The notes under the pieces were generated by a model that was not told where the DNA came from, ran no database searches, and saw nothing but the letters and a program-made list of their open reading frames with translations. From assembly GCF_000472965.1 (NCBI RefSeq), contig NZ_AXAU01000001.1, positions 713,162-777,161 of the forward strand: a stretch of DNA of 64,000 nt. The letters are read 5' to 3'. Positions 51,412-60,455 of this stretch are shown in pieces. Within the stretch, counting starts at the first letter, position 1. The number at the start of each line of letters is the position of its first letter. The translations under genes and the position numbers were made by a program. The DNA is from Bradyrhizobium murdochi (lineage in GTDB: Bacteria; Pseudomonadota; Alphaproteobacteria; Rhizobiales; Xanthobacteraceae).

Positions 51412-53675
51412 CCGCGATCGCCGACGCCACGCCAGGCTACGACAGGCGCGCGGCAGGAACCATTCTTGTCGCAGGCATCGTGCTCGCCACTCTGACGGAA
51501 GCGATCGCAAGCACCGTCCTGTCGCTCGGGCGCAACGATATCATCGGCGACACCCATGCAACTCCCGACGAGTTCGCCTGGCTGGACATCGGATACACCG
51601 CTGCGAAGCTTATCGGGTTCATGGCCGCCTCCTGGCTCATGACGCGCACCAATCCGCACCGCCTGATCATCGGTTCGACGCTGGTCATGGGCACGGCCTG
51701 CGGCATCGCCGCCATCACAGATCGGCTGGACCTGCTGGTCGCACTCCGCATCATACAGGGCTTCTCCGGCGGCGTTTTGCTTGTCGCCGGGCAGTCGATC
51801 ATTTTTCTCGCCTATCCGCGCTCCTGTCAGCCGATCCTGCAGGCCCTGTTTGCGATGGGATCTGTCGTCGCCCCCGCGACTCTCGCCCCGGCGCTCCAGG
51901 GATGGTTGATCGACAGCCAATCGTGGGCATGGATTTTCTTCGGCGTCGTTCCGGTGGCCCTCGCCGCTATCGGACTTCTGCTGATCGCTGATCCATCAAG
52001 GCTCGTTACGACCGCGCGCCTTCCGTTCGACTGGGTCGGCTTCTTGCTGATATCAGTCACGTTCTTCTGCCTCACCTATGTTCTCAATCAGGGTAGCCGA
52101 TGGCGCTGGTTCGAGGAGCCTCGCATCGTGTGGCTAACCGTGATCGGCGCAGTCGCTTTGCTAGCGTTTCTCGGCCAACAGGTGATGGCCAAAAGCCGAG
52201 GCCTGCTCGATTTCTCCCTGTTCCGGTCGAGCGATTTTTCATTCGCCTTCATCGTCAGTTTCGTCGCCGGTGCCGCATTGTTCGGCAGCGCGTATCTGAT
52301 CCCATCGTTTGCCGTGTCCGTTCTCGCATTCACACCTACCGATGCCGGCCAGCTCCTGTTGCCGAGCGGCGCGTTTTTCGTCGGCGCCCTCCTCGTGGCC
52401 GCCTTCCTCATGCAGGTCCGCGGCGCCTCGCCCATCGTCACCGTGCCGTTCGGCATCCTCATGATCATGGCCGCGATGTGGATGCTGTCCGGCTCGACCA
52501 GCGAAAGTGGCGCCGACGACATGATGGCAGCTATTCTGCTGCGCGGATTTGGACTTGGCTTCCTCTTCCTGTCGATCACGCTTATCGCTTTCAGCGAGCT
52601 CAACAACCGCAATCGAGCGTCCGGCATCGGCCTTTTCAACGCGGGTCGTCAGCTCGGTGGCCTCATGGGGGTAGCCGGGCTCCAGACCATGATCGACCAC
52701 AATGTCACCGCCAATGCCGCGGTGCTCGGTGCCAGTGTCACCGCAGGCGTTCCTGCGGTCAGCGAGCGGCTGACGACGATGAGCGCCATGCTCGCGGCGA
52801 GAGGGATGGACGGCGTGGCCGCCGGCCGGGCTGCGATGGGCCTGTTAGGCCGAACCGTGACCGGTCAGTCCACCGTGATCGCTTTCGACACCGCGTTCGC
52901 TGCAGTCGCTCTCCTCTTCGTCATCGCTGCGCCCGTGCTGGTCACCATCAAGGTCGCGTTCGCCCTGCACGCGAAGATGCGCGTGGCGCAGTTGCCCCGG
53001 ACCGAGGAGCCGAGAATGAGACATCATCCCGCACCGAAGCCCGCTCGACAAGACAATGCTGCACCGAAGCCGGTCGCTCGCGCCGACATCGTGCTGGCGA
53101 TGAGCGAGGCACTCGCTCATTCGCGCGGCGCGCCCGCTGGCCTCAATGCTATCTTCGATCGAAGCGGATATTCGAAGGAAGACATTCTATCGGCATTCGA
53201 GAGCATCGACGATCTCATCGTCGCGATCGCCGAACACAAAGCCTCCCTCATGTCGCAGCCATTGGTGAGGAGAGCGCGCCCCGGCACCATAGACGATGCG
53301 CGCGAAACTCTGATCGCGTTCGGACGCGTTGCCTGGAACGAATATTCGACCACCTTGGTCGGGTTCATTCGGATGATGCTGACCGAGGGTGCACGCAATC
53401 CTGCACTCAAGAGGCGGGTGTACGTGGCGGGCCAGGCGATGGTCACACTTAAGCTGCGGGAGTTTCTTTCGGCGGCAAATGAAAGGGGAATCCTGTCCAT
53501 ATCGGACGCTCAGCTACACGCCGAGCAATTGACGGGAATGCTAAGGGAACCGCTCTATCAGGCACTCATGCTGAGCCCTGCAAGGAGCCAGGACGGAGCA
53601 GCCGCCGACCGCGTCAGAGCCACCATCGAAACCTTCATCCATGGATGCGCGAGCGCGAAGAGCACTACCAGATGA
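51408..53675 (+). CDS. 14-TM drug efflux pump fused to a TetR-like regulator domain
   Basis: Residues ~1-530 are a DHA2/EmrB-type MFS pump (14 hydrophobic helices; LDIGYTAAKLIGFMAASWL, VALRIIQGFSGGVLLVAGQ, SVVAPATLAPALQGWLID). The same frame, with no stop, goes on through PRTEEP and MRHHPAPKPARQDN into ~219 residues of TetR type: a helix-turn-helix-like head (LNAIFDRSGYSKEDILSAFESIDDL) and a helical C-domain (FGRVAWNEYSTTLVGFIRMMLTEGARNPALKRR). The ATG at 53016 (residue 537) has GAGGAG seven bases upstream, so the regulator could also be made alone. The fusion may come from loss of the pump's stop codon. Whether it is real or a sequencing artefact must be checked. Confidence 0.85.
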   Translation: MTAIADATPGYDRRAAGTILVAGIVLATLTEAIASTVLSLGRNDIIGDTHATPDEFAWLDIGYTAAKLIGFMAASWLMTRTNPHRLIIGSTLVMGTACGIAAITDRLDLLVALRIIQGFSGGVLLVAGQSIIFLAYPRSCQPILQALFAMGSVVAPATLAPALQGWLIDSQSWAWIFFGVVPVALAAIGLLLIADPSRLVTTARLPFDWVGFLLISVTFFCLTYVLNQGSRWRWFEEPRIVWLTVIGAVALLAFLGQQVMAKSRGLLDFSLFRSSDFSFAFIVSFVAGAALFGSAYLIPSFAVSVLAFTPTDAGQLLLPSGAFFVGALLVAAFLMQVRGASPIVTVPFGILMIMAAMWMLSGSTSESGADDMMAAILLRGFGLGFLFLSITLIAFSELNNRNRASGIGLFNAGRQLGGLMGVAGLQTMIDHNVTANAAVLGASVTAGVPAVSERLTTMSAMLAARGMDGVAAGRAAMGLLGRTVTGQSTVIAFDTAFAAVALLFVIAAPVLVTIKVAFALHAKMRVAQLPRTEEPRMRHHPAPKPARQDNAAPKPVARADIVLAMSEALAHSRGAPAGLNAIFDRSGYSKEDILSAFESIDDLIVAIAEHKASLMSQPLVRRARPGTIDDARETLIAFGRVAWNEYSTTLVGFIRMMLTEGARNPALKRRVYVAGQAMVTLKLREFLSAANERGILSISDAQLHAEQLTGMLREPLYQALMLSPARSQDGAAADRVRATIETFIHGCASAKSTTR

Positions 53676-54697
53676 CCGCAGCCAATGATATTGCCCAGTC
53701 GAGACGGTTTTGGCTGAGGAGAAATAGAGAGATTCCTTCAGGACTAAAGATCGTCGGCGATGTCCCACCGGACCTGGCGAACAGCATCGACGAGGACGGA
53801 TCCCTCGTAACTGTCGATGCCGCCGACTGGATCGTCTGCTTCGTACCCGGCCTTCGACGGCAATGGTGGCATCGGTTCGTCCATCATAGGCATAAGCATG
53901 TCTTCGCCATGCGGCCCACGAGCACGGGCAGTTGGCTGCTCGTGGAGCCGTGGTGGACGCGTATGATGGTCACGATCCTGCCGCCCGCCGATGCCGTCAG
54001 ATTTCTGCGGTGGGGGGCGACAGGCGATATCCTTCGCGTCCGCGAAGCGGTCCCCGGTAAAGCGAGCCAGATTCGCGGTTGGTCCAACTGCGCGGTTCTT
54101 TCGGCGTTCTTGCTGGGGCGATCGAGCTGGGCATGGACGCCGCACGGTCTCTACCGGCAATTACTCCGCGAAAAATCAACGCGTCGCGAGAACGTACAGC
54201 AACTTCTCGTCGACCAGTTCACCAAAGTCGTCAGCCATTACTCGTCCAATGCATTAAGTGTCAGTGCCGATCAGCTTTCTTTGCCACTAAGGGAATTGCT
54301 CATCATCATTGGACGCAATCTTCTCGAGACGATGATGACACCGTCGTTGCTGGAGGTTTGTTACACAGCCGTCCTCGAAGCGGACCGCTACCCAGACGCG
54401 ACGCAGGCCTATGCGCAACATGGCCCTAAGCCGGCAATCGCGGTCCTGATAAAAATTCTCACGCAAGCGAAAGAGGCCGGCGAAGTCGATCTCGCGGATT
54501 GCGAAGCCGGCGCCCGCCAGTTTCTCGGAATGCTCCACGGAAACGTCCATCTGGAGGCCGTGCTTCAGCTCGGCGACATACCAACGCTTTCCGAAATCGA
54601 TTTGCGCGCCCGCACCGCGGTGAAAGTCTTTCTCGACGGGGCCGAGCCTGACGAGACGTCAATCCTCGCACGAGGCGTGAGGATCATCGCGCAATGA
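53672..54697 (+). CDS. Chimeric protein: papain/LRAT-like domain plus TetR C-terminal domain
   Basis: The ATG at 53672 overlaps the previous stop (ATGA). Residues ~50-165 form a Trp-rich domain (CFVPGLRRQWWHRFVHHRHKHVFAM, LLVEPWWTRMMVTILPP, GWSNCAVLSAFLLGRSSWAWTPHGLY). The His ahead of an N-C motif (H74/H76, C140) resembles the permuted NlpC/P60-LRAT fold, but this is a guess. From about residue 175 a helical TetR-type ligand-binding domain follows: LLIIIGRNLLETMMTPSLLEVCYTAVLEADRYPDATQAYAQHG and CEAGARQFLGMLHGNVHLEAVLQLG. No helix-turn-helix lies between or before. The order is unlike any TetR protein I know. It may sense the pump substrate or be a decayed fusion. Confidence 0.7.
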   Translation: MTAANDIAQSRRFWLRRNREIPSGLKIVGDVPPDLANSIDEDGSLVTVDAADWIVCFVPGLRRQWWHRFVHHRHKHVFAMRPTSTGSWLLVEPWWTRMMVTILPPADAVRFLRWGATGDILRVREAVPGKASQIRGWSNCAVLSAFLLGRSSWAWTPHGLYRQLLREKSTRRENVQQLLVDQFTKVVSHYSSNALSVSADQLSLPLRELLIIIGRNLLETMMTPSLLEVCYTAVLEADRYPDATQAYAQHGPKPAIAVLIKILTQAKEAGEVDLADCEAGARQFLGMLHGNVHLEAVLQLGDIPTLSEIDLRARTAVKVFLDGAEPDETSILARGVRIIAQ

Positions 54698-54735
54698 TCA
54701 CCCGCTGTCACTGCAGCGAGCGGCCGATGCAATCC

Positions 54736-56178
54736 CTAGCCGCCACTGCGGTAGACCTGGATGTCGAGATCCCTGATCTTCTTCCGTAGCGTGTTGCGGT
54801 TGAGGCCGAGCAGGTCGGCCGCGCGAATCTGGTTGCCGCGCGTGGCCGCCAGCGCCGCGGTGAGCAGCGGTACCTCGATTTCCTTGAGGATGCGGTGGTA
54901 GAGGCCCGGCGGCGGCACGCCGTTCGGAAAGCCCGAGAAATGCGAGGACAGGTAGGCCTCGACCGCGCCCCCGAGGTTTTCGACGCCCATCGGGGCGTTG
55001 GCGCCCGAGGTGACGGCCGGCGGCGCCAGCTCACCATCGATCACCGAGGCCGTAATGACGTCCTGCGGATAAAGCGCGGCCAGCCGCCGCGCGAGGTTTT
55101 CGAGCTCGCGCACGTTGCCGGGCCAACGGTGCTGCTTGAGCCGTTCCAGCGCCAGCGTATCGAGCTTCTTCGGCGGCAAGCCGTCCTTTTCGGCGAGCGA
55201 AAAGAAATGCCTGATGAGATCGGGCAGATCCTCGATCCGCTCACGCAACGGCGGCAAGCGCAGAGGGACCACGTTCAGGCGGAAGAACAAGTCTTCCCGG
55301 AACAGGCCCTGCTGGATCAGGATGCGCAAATCCTTGTTGCTTGCCGCCACGATCCGTACGTCGGTCTTGATCGGGGTGCGCCCGCCGACGGTGGTGTATT
55401 CGCCCTGCTGCAGCACCCGCAGCAGTCGCGTCTGCGCCTCCATCGGCATGTCGCCGATTTCGTCAAGAAACAGCGTGCCGCCCTCGGCCTGTTCAAACCG
55501 GCCTGAGGCGCGGGTGTTGGCGCCGGTGAACGCGCCCCGCTCGTGGCCGAACAACTCCGATTCGATCAGATCGCGCGGGATCGCCGCCATGTTGACGGCG
55601 ACAAACGGGCCGTTGCGGCGCTTGCCGTAGTCGTGCAGCGCGCGGGCAACCAGTTCCTTGCCGGTGCCGGACTCGCCGGAGATCATCACCGTGAGGTCGG
55701 TCTGCATCAGCCGCGCCAACACCCGGTAAATTTCCTGCATCGCCGGCGAGCGGCCGACCAGGGGGATCGAATCGAATTCACCCTCGTCCGCGGCACTCGT
55801 CACCCGCTCCTTCGGTTCGGCCAGTGCGCGGCCGACGATGGTGATGAGCTCCTTCAGGTCGAACGGCTTCGGCAGATATTCATAGGCGCCGCGTTCCGAT
55901 GCCCGGATTGCCGTCATGAAGGTGTTTTGGGCACTCATGACGATGACAGGAAGGTTCGGCCGCATCTTCTTGATGCGGGGCAAGAGATCGAACGCGTTCT
56001 CGTCCGGCATCACCACGTCGGTGATGACGAGATCGCCCTCGCCCTGGCTCACCCAGCGCCACAGCGTGGCGGCGTTCCCGGTCAGGCGCACTTCATATCC
56101 GGCGCGCGAAAGAGCCTGGTTCAGAACCGTGCGGATGGCGGTGTCGTCATCGGCAACGAGTATGCTACCTGCGGGCAT
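54736..56178 (-). CDS. ntrC: Nitrogen regulation protein NtrC
   Basis: Receiver domain ([20 protein letters not shown], phospho-Asp in [16 protein letters not shown]), AAA+ domain with Walker [19 protein letters not shown], the sigma-54 loop [15 protein letters not shown], Walker [13 protein letters not shown], and a Fis-type helix-turn-helix ([24 protein letters not shown]). All needed motifs are intact, so it should activate sigma-54 promoters when phosphorylated by NtrB under nitrogen limitation. It starts nine bases after ntrB. In related genomes ntrY follows directly; here the accessory block comes instead. Confidence 0.97.
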   Translation of the reverse strand: MPAGSILVADDDTAIRTVLNQALSRAGYEVRLTGNAATLWRWVSQGEGDLVITDVVMPDENAFDLLPRIKKMRPNLPVIVMSAQNTFMTAIRASERGAYEYLPKPFDLKELITIVGRALAEPKERVTSAADEGEFDSIPLVGRSPAMQEIYRVLARLMQTDLTVMISGESGTGKELVARALHDYGKRRNGPFVAVNMAAIPRDLIESELFGHERGAFTGANTRASGRFEQAEGGTLFLDEIGDMPMEAQTRLLRVLQQGEYTTVGGRTPIKTDVRIVAASNKDLRILIQQGLFREDLFFRLNVVPLRLPPLRERIEDLPDLIRHFFSLAEKDGLPPKKLDTLALERLKQHRWPGNVRELENLARRLAALYPQDVITASVIDGELAPPAVTSGANAPMGVENLGGAVEAYLSSHFSGFPNGVPPPGLYHRILKEIEVPLLTAALAATRGNQIRAADLLGLNRNTLRKKIRDLDIQVYRSGG

Positions 56179-56187
56179 TGCTATTCC

Positions 56188-57363
56188 TCATCTTGCGTCC
56201 TGTGAGGCAGGCGGCAGCGTACCCGGAACGCCGTCGCGGTTGCTTTGGTCGAACTGTTTGGTGGGATTGAACATCGGCATCAGCACCCGGAACGTCGTCT
56301 TCCGCGGCTGGGATTCGCATTCGATGATGCCGCCGTGATCGCCCACGATTTTGGCAACCAGGGCGAGACCCAACCCGCTCCCGGTCTGCTTGGTCGTCAC
56401 GAAGGGGTCGAACAGGTTCGGCAGCAGGTCCTCCGGCACGCCGGATCCATTGTCCTTGACGCAGAACTCCAACGGCAACGACACCCGCGATTTCTTGCCC
56501 GGCACCGACAGGCGGACGCCTGGACGAAAGGCGGTGGTGAGCTGGATTTCTGCATCGCTGCCGAGATCGGCGACCGCTTCGGCGGCGTTCTTCACGAGAT
56601 TGAGGAAGACCTGAATGAGCTGGTCCTGATTGGCCAACACCGGCGGCAACGACGGGTCATATTCCTCGATGAAACGGATGTTGCGGGCGAAGCCGGACTG
56701 CGCCAGCCGTTTGACGTGGTCGAGCACGGAATGGATGTTGACTGCCCCCCGCGCCACCGGGCGGTCGTCGCCGAACACTTCCATGCGGTCGACCAGGGTG
56801 ACGATGCGGTCGGCCTCATCGCAGATCAGCCGCGTCAGCATGCGGTCTTCGGACGAGGCCGCCTGCTCCAGCAATTGGGCCGCGCCGCGGATGCCTGACA
56901 GCGGGTTCTTGATCTCATGCGCCAGCATCGCGGCCAGCGCGATTACCGAGCGCGCAGCGCTCCGGTGCGTCAACTGACGGTCCATCTTGTCGGCGATGGT
57001 GCGCTCCTGCAGCATCACGACGATGTGGCCGGGCCGTTCGGTGAGCGGCGCCACATGCAGGTCGACCTGGCGATCGCCGCCGATGCGAGGCGTGCCGAGA
57101 TCGACCTTGTATTCGTTCACCGGCGAGCTGCTCGATCGCACCTGGTCGATAAGCGCCAGCAGTGGACTGCCGAACGGCACCAATTCTTTCAGCGACTGCC
57201 GCCGCAGGAACTGCGTCGAAATCTCGAAGAAGGATTCGGCCGCGATGTTGGCGTCGACGATGCGGCCGTCGGGCGCCACCAGCAGTACCGGGTTAGGCAG
57301 CGCGTTGAGAATGGCCTCGCTTTCGGAGGGCACGGCGCGGCGATATTCTGCGGCTGAATTCAT
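56188..57363 (-). CDS. ntrB: Nitrogen regulation sensor kinase NtrB
   Basis: The ATG at 57363 overlaps the dusB stop (ATGA); upstream open frame lies in dusB. A PAS domain ([30 protein letters not shown]) precedes the kinase: H-box [25 protein letters not shown]-box [15 protein letters not shown], and [25 protein letters not shown]. No membrane helix, as expected for cytosolic NtrB, which is governed by PII proteins. It phosphorylates NtrC. The ATGA overlap with dusB is the conserved nifR3-ntrB arrangement. Confidence 0.96.
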   Translation of the reverse strand: MNSAAEYRRAVPSESEAILNALPNPVLLVAPDGRIVDANIAAESFFEISTQFLRRQSLKELVPFGSPLLALIDQVRSSSSPVNEYKVDLGTPRIGGDRQVDLHVAPLTERPGHIVVMLQERTIADKMDRQLTHRSAARSVIALAAMLAHEIKNPLSGIRGAAQLLEQAASSEDRMLTRLICDEADRIVTLVDRMEVFGDDRPVARGAVNIHSVLDHVKRLAQSGFARNIRFIEEYDPSLPPVLANQDQLIQVFLNLVKNAAEAVADLGSDAEIQLTTAFRPGVRLSVPGKKSRVSLPLEFCVKDNGSGVPEDLLPNLFDPFVTTKQTGSGLGLALVAKIVGDHGGIIECESQPRKTTFRVLMPMFNPTKQFDQSNRDGVPGTLPPASQDAR

Positions 57364-58394
57364 GCAGCAGCACTCCATGAGAAATCGTCGAACGCGTCCT
57401 GCAGCGAGCGGTGGACGCGGTGCGGATCCTCCGACGTCAGAATCTTTTGCCGCCAGCCCTTCAGCGTCTCCACCGGCGCGCGGCTGCACTGCGCCGCGAC
57501 CTCCAGCGCCCAGCCGAGATGCTTGCGTGCATGCTTGAGCCCGATGCGCAGCCCGTAATGGCTGCAGATTTCGTCGTAGAGTGCGCGCACATGCGCGAGT
57601 TGTTCGGCCAGCGACGGCGCAGTCTCAGCCTGTCCGGTCTCAAGCCGACGGCCGATCTGGCCCGGCAGCCAGGGCTGACCCTGCGCACCGCGCCCGATCA
57701 TCACGGCGTCCGCGCCCGACATTTCCAGTGCGCGGACCGCCTGCTCGAATGAGGTGATGTCGCCGTTGACGACGAGCGGCACGGAAACCGCGTGCCTGAC
57801 CGCGCGCACAGCGGCCCAGTCAGCGACGCCCTTGTAAAACTGGCAGCGCGTGCGCCCGTGCACGGTGATCATCTGCACCCCGGCGGCTTCCGCGCGGCGC
57901 GCCAGCTCGGGTGCGTTGAGCGAGCGATCGTCCCAGCCGAGTCGCATCTTCAGCGTCACTGGCACCTTGACCGCCGCGATCGTGGCTTCGATCAGCTTGA
58001 GCGCATGATCGAGATCGCGCATCAGCGCCGAGCCGGATTGGCCGCCGGTGACATGACGCGCCGGACAGCCCATGTTGATGTCGATGATGTCGGCGCCGGC
58101 AGCCTCCGCAACCCTCGCCCCCTCCGCCATCCAGTGCGCCTCGCAGCCCGCGAGCTGAACGACATGCGGTCCGACACCGGCCGTCTCGCAGCGCAGAATC
58201 GACATCGGCCTGCCGTGCACGAGTTCGTCGCTGGCGGTCATCTCGGAAACGACCAGTCCGGCGCCCAGTGTGGCGGCAAGGCGTCGAAAGGGGGCATCGG
58301 TGACGCCCGACATCGGCGCCAGAAGGACCCGGTTAGCGACAGCAATCTCGCCTATTTTCAACGGCTTAGAGCGTAAACTTTCCGGGCCGGTCAC
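57360..58394 (-). CDS. dusB: tRNA-dihydrouridine synthase DusB (NifR3)
   Basis: The FMN-dependent Dus barrel is clear: [52 protein letters not shown] (catalytic Cys after GCP), [37 protein letters not shown] and [16 protein letters not shown]. It reduces uridine to dihydrouridine in tRNA. As nifR3 it is the first gene of the nitrogen regulation operon in Rhodobacter and rhizobia. The gap to ispDF on the other side holds two palindromes that may carry its promoter. Confidence 0.96.
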   Translation of the reverse strand: MTGPESLRSKPLKIGEIAVANRVLLAPMSGVTDAPFRRLAATLGAGLVVSEMTASDELVHGRPMSILRCETAGVGPHVVQLAGCEAHWMAEGARVAEAAGADIIDINMGCPARHVTGGQSGSALMRDLDHALKLIEATIAAVKVPVTLKMRLGWDDRSLNAPELARRAEAAGVQMITVHGRTRCQFYKGVADWAAVRAVRHAVSVPLVVNGDITSFEQAVRALEMSGADAVMIGRGAQGQPWLPGQIGRRLETGQAETAPSLAEQLAHVRALYDEICSHYGLRIGLKHARKHLGWALEVAAQCSRAPVETLKGWRQKILTSEDPHRVHRSLQDAFDDFSWSAAA

Positions 58395-58449
58395 GGCGTT
58401 CTCTTGGTTGGGGCGGCGGCGTCATTGCAACCGTCGACGTATATTGTGA

Positions 58450-58464
58450 GCACAAATCTTGTGC
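58450..58464. promoter_or_regulatory. Palindrome GCACAA-ATC-TTGTGC upstream of dusB
   Basis: A perfect 6-bp inverted repeat with a three-base spacer lies 55 bases upstream of dusB on the minus strand and in the divergent dusB/ispDF gap. Such a dyad is typical of a dimeric regulator site. No factor can be named. Confidence 0.4.
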
Positions 58465-58534
58465 AGTCAAGCTTCTTGCCTACACTTTAGACAGATCTAT
58501 CATTTGCGCAAGTGCACTGCAACAAAAACCGGTT

Positions 58535-58553
58535 TTCCCACAGCTTGTGGGAA
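58535..58553. promoter_or_regulatory. Palindrome TTCCCACAGCTTGTGGGAA
   Basis: An 8-bp perfect inverted repeat (TTCCCACA/TGTGGGAA, spacer GCT) sits 95 bases upstream of ispDF, followed within ten bases by a T run (GTTTTTCC). It could act as an operator or, for a transcript coming from the left, as a terminator/attenuator. The core TTCCCACA is close to, but not, a DnaA box. Confidence 0.45.
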
Positions 58554-58647
58554 TCGCTCTGTTTTTCCCCATTCGGCGTGGTAAGGGCTGTGCGCCAGCA
58601 CACCCGCCCTCTCTCACTGCCCCTGATTCGTTCGTATTTGAGTCCAG

Positions 58648-59844
58648 ATGCCCAGACCTGAGCGTACCGCAGCCATTCTCGTCGCAGCCGGACGCGGGCT
58701 TCGCGCCGGCGCCGGGGGACCCAAGCAATATCGCGAGCTCGGTGGGCAGACGGTGATCTTCCGCGCCATGCAAGCGTTCAGCCGGCATCCAGACATCTTC
58801 GCCGTGCAACCGGTGGTGAATCCCGATGACGCCGCCATCTTCAACGAAGCCGTCGCAGGGCTGCGCCACAAGCCGCCCGCGAATGGCGGCGCGACACGTC
58901 AGGCCTCGGTGCATGCCGGACTCGAGGCGCTGGCCGCGGACAAGCCCGACATCGTCCTGATCCATGATGCCGCGCGTCCCTTTGTGACCTCGGCCGTGAT
59001 TTCGCGCGCGATCGATGCCGCCGGTCGGACGGGCGCCGCCGTTCCGACAATTCCCGTCACCGATACGATCAAGCAGGTCGGTGATGCCGGTCACGTCGAG
59101 GCGACGCCGGAACGCGCATGGTTGCGAATCGCGCAAACGCCGCAGGCGTTTCGCTTCGATGTCATTCTCGATGCCCATCGCCGCGCCGCGCGCGACGGCC
59201 GCAGCGATTTCACCGACGATGCGGCGCTCGCGGAATGGGCGGGATTGACGGTGGCGACCTTTGAAGGCGATCCTGCAAACATGAAACTGACGACGCCTGA
59301 AGATTTCATTCGTGAAGAGGCCCGGCTCGCCGCCCAGCTCGGCGACATCAGGACCGGCACCGGCTACGACGTGCACGCCTTCGGCGACGGCGATCATCTG
59401 ATGCTCTGCGGCGTACGGGTGCCGCACGTCAGAGGCTTTCTCGCCCATTCCGACGGCGACGTCGGCCTGCACGCCCTGGTCGATGCCATCCTCGGCGCGC
59501 TGGCCGACGGCGATATCGGCTCGCACTTTCCGCCGAGTGATCCGCAGTGGAAGGGTGCAGCGTCGGACAAATTCCTCAAATATGCCGTCGATCGCGTCAC
59601 CGCGCGAGGCGGACGAATCGCCAATCTCGAAGTCACGATGATTTGCGAGCGCCCGAAGATCGGGCCGCTGCGCGATGTCATGCGCGCCCGCATCGCCGAG
59701 ATCACCGGGCTCAACATCTCTCGTGTTGCGGTGAAGGCGACGACCAGCGAACGGCTCGGCTTTACCGGCCGCGAGGAAGGCATCGCCGCAACCGCGAGCG
59801 CCACTATCCGCTTGCCGTGGGATGATAAAGGTTGGAGCGAGTAA
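58648..59844 (+). CDS. ispDF: Bifunctional IspD/IspF (MEP pathway)
   Basis: The N-terminal IspD domain has [24 protein letters not shown] (CTP site) and [10 protein letters not shown]; the C-terminal IspF domain starts [20 protein letters not shown], with the zinc ligands [35 protein letters not shown] is the IspF core. The protein makes CDP-methylerythritol and then the cyclodiphosphate in isoprenoid synthesis. Fused IspDF is common in alphaproteobacteria. The length, 398 aa, is typical. The cinA-like gene follows after one base. Confidence 0.97.
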   Translation: MPRPERTAAILVAAGRGLRAGAGGPKQYRELGGQTVIFRAMQAFSRHPDIFAVQPVVNPDDAAIFNEAVAGLRHKPPANGGATRQASVHAGLEALAADKPDIVLIHDAARPFVTSAVISRAIDAAGRTGAAVPTIPVTDTIKQVGDAGHVEATPERAWLRIAQTPQAFRFDVILDAHRRAARDGRSDFTDDAALAEWAGLTVATFEGDPANMKLTTPEDFIREEARLAAQLGDIRTGTGYDVHAFGDGDHLMLCGVRVPHVRGFLAHSDGDVGLHALVDAILGALADGDIGSHFPPSDPQWKGAASDKFLKYAVDRVTARGGRIANLEVTMICERPKIGPLRDVMRARIAEITGLNISRVAVKATTSERLGFTGREEGIAATASATIRLPWDDKGWSE

Positions 59845-59845
59845 G

Positions 59846-60448
59846 ATGAGCGGCAGCGACGCCCGCGCCCTCGCCCGCTCGCTGCTTGATTTGTGCCGGA
59901 TGCGCAAGCTGACGATCGCCACCGCGGAGTCCTGCACGGGAGGTCTGGTGGCCGGCGCGCTCACCGACATTCCCGGCTCTTCTGATGTCATCGACCGCGG
60001 TTTCATTACTTACTCCAATGAAGCCAAGCGCGCGATGCTCGGCGTCAAAGCCTCGACGCTGACAACCTTCGGCGCAGTCAGCAAGGAAACCGCGACTGCG
60101 ATGGCGGTCGGCGCGCTGGAAAAGGCCGGCGTCGATCTTGCGGTATCCATCACCGGCATCGCTGGTCCCGGCGGCGCCACGCCGGGCAAGCCGGTCGGCC
60201 TCGTGCATTTCGCGGTCGCGTCGCGCGACGGCAAGATCCTGCATCGCGAATTCCGCTTTGGCGCCATCGGCCGCACCACCGTGCGCCAGCGCTCGGTGGT
60301 GGAAGCGCTGCGCATGCTGATGGAGCTCGCCCGCGGACCGCAAGCTTCCGCCAAACCACGACGCGAAACGATGAGCCGGCTACGCCCACGGGTGGCACGT
60401 ACGCCGCGGCGCAGCGCCGTTAAACGGCGCCGGCCGACGCGGCCATAA
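59846..60448 (+). CDS. CinA C-terminal domain protein (PncC-type amidase) with basic tail
   Basis: The ATG at 59846 follows the ispDF stop by one base; a frame from 59822 overlaps ispDF. TIATAESCTGGLVAGALTDIPGSSDVIDRGFITYSNEAK and SITGIAGPGGATPGKPVGLVHFAVA are the CinA-C/PncC motifs for nicotinamide-mononucleotide deamidase. The N-terminal MoeA-like domain of full CinA is missing, as usual for this form. After the domain a ~38-residue Arg/Lys-rich tail (RRETMSRLRPRVARTPRRSAVKRRR) is unusual and may be an extension through a lost stop. Confidence 0.88.
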   Translation: MSGSDARALARSLLDLCRMRKLTIATAESCTGGLVAGALTDIPGSSDVIDRGFITYSNEAKRAMLGVKASTLTTFGAVSKETATAMAVGALEKAGVDLAVSITGIAGPGGATPGKPVGLVHFAVASRDGKILHREFRFGAIGRTTVRQRSVVEALRMLMELARGPQASAKPRRETMSRLRPRVARTPRRSAVKRRRPTRP

Positions 60449-60455
60449 ACCGGTA

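Noticed and set aside
52100..53452. 450-codon frame overlapping the pump-TetR fusion, considered as evidence of a frameshift
   Set aside because: Its translation is Arg/His-rich and matches nothing, while the pump frame itself is continuous and has MFS and then TetR patterns. A frameshift is not needed to explain the fusion.
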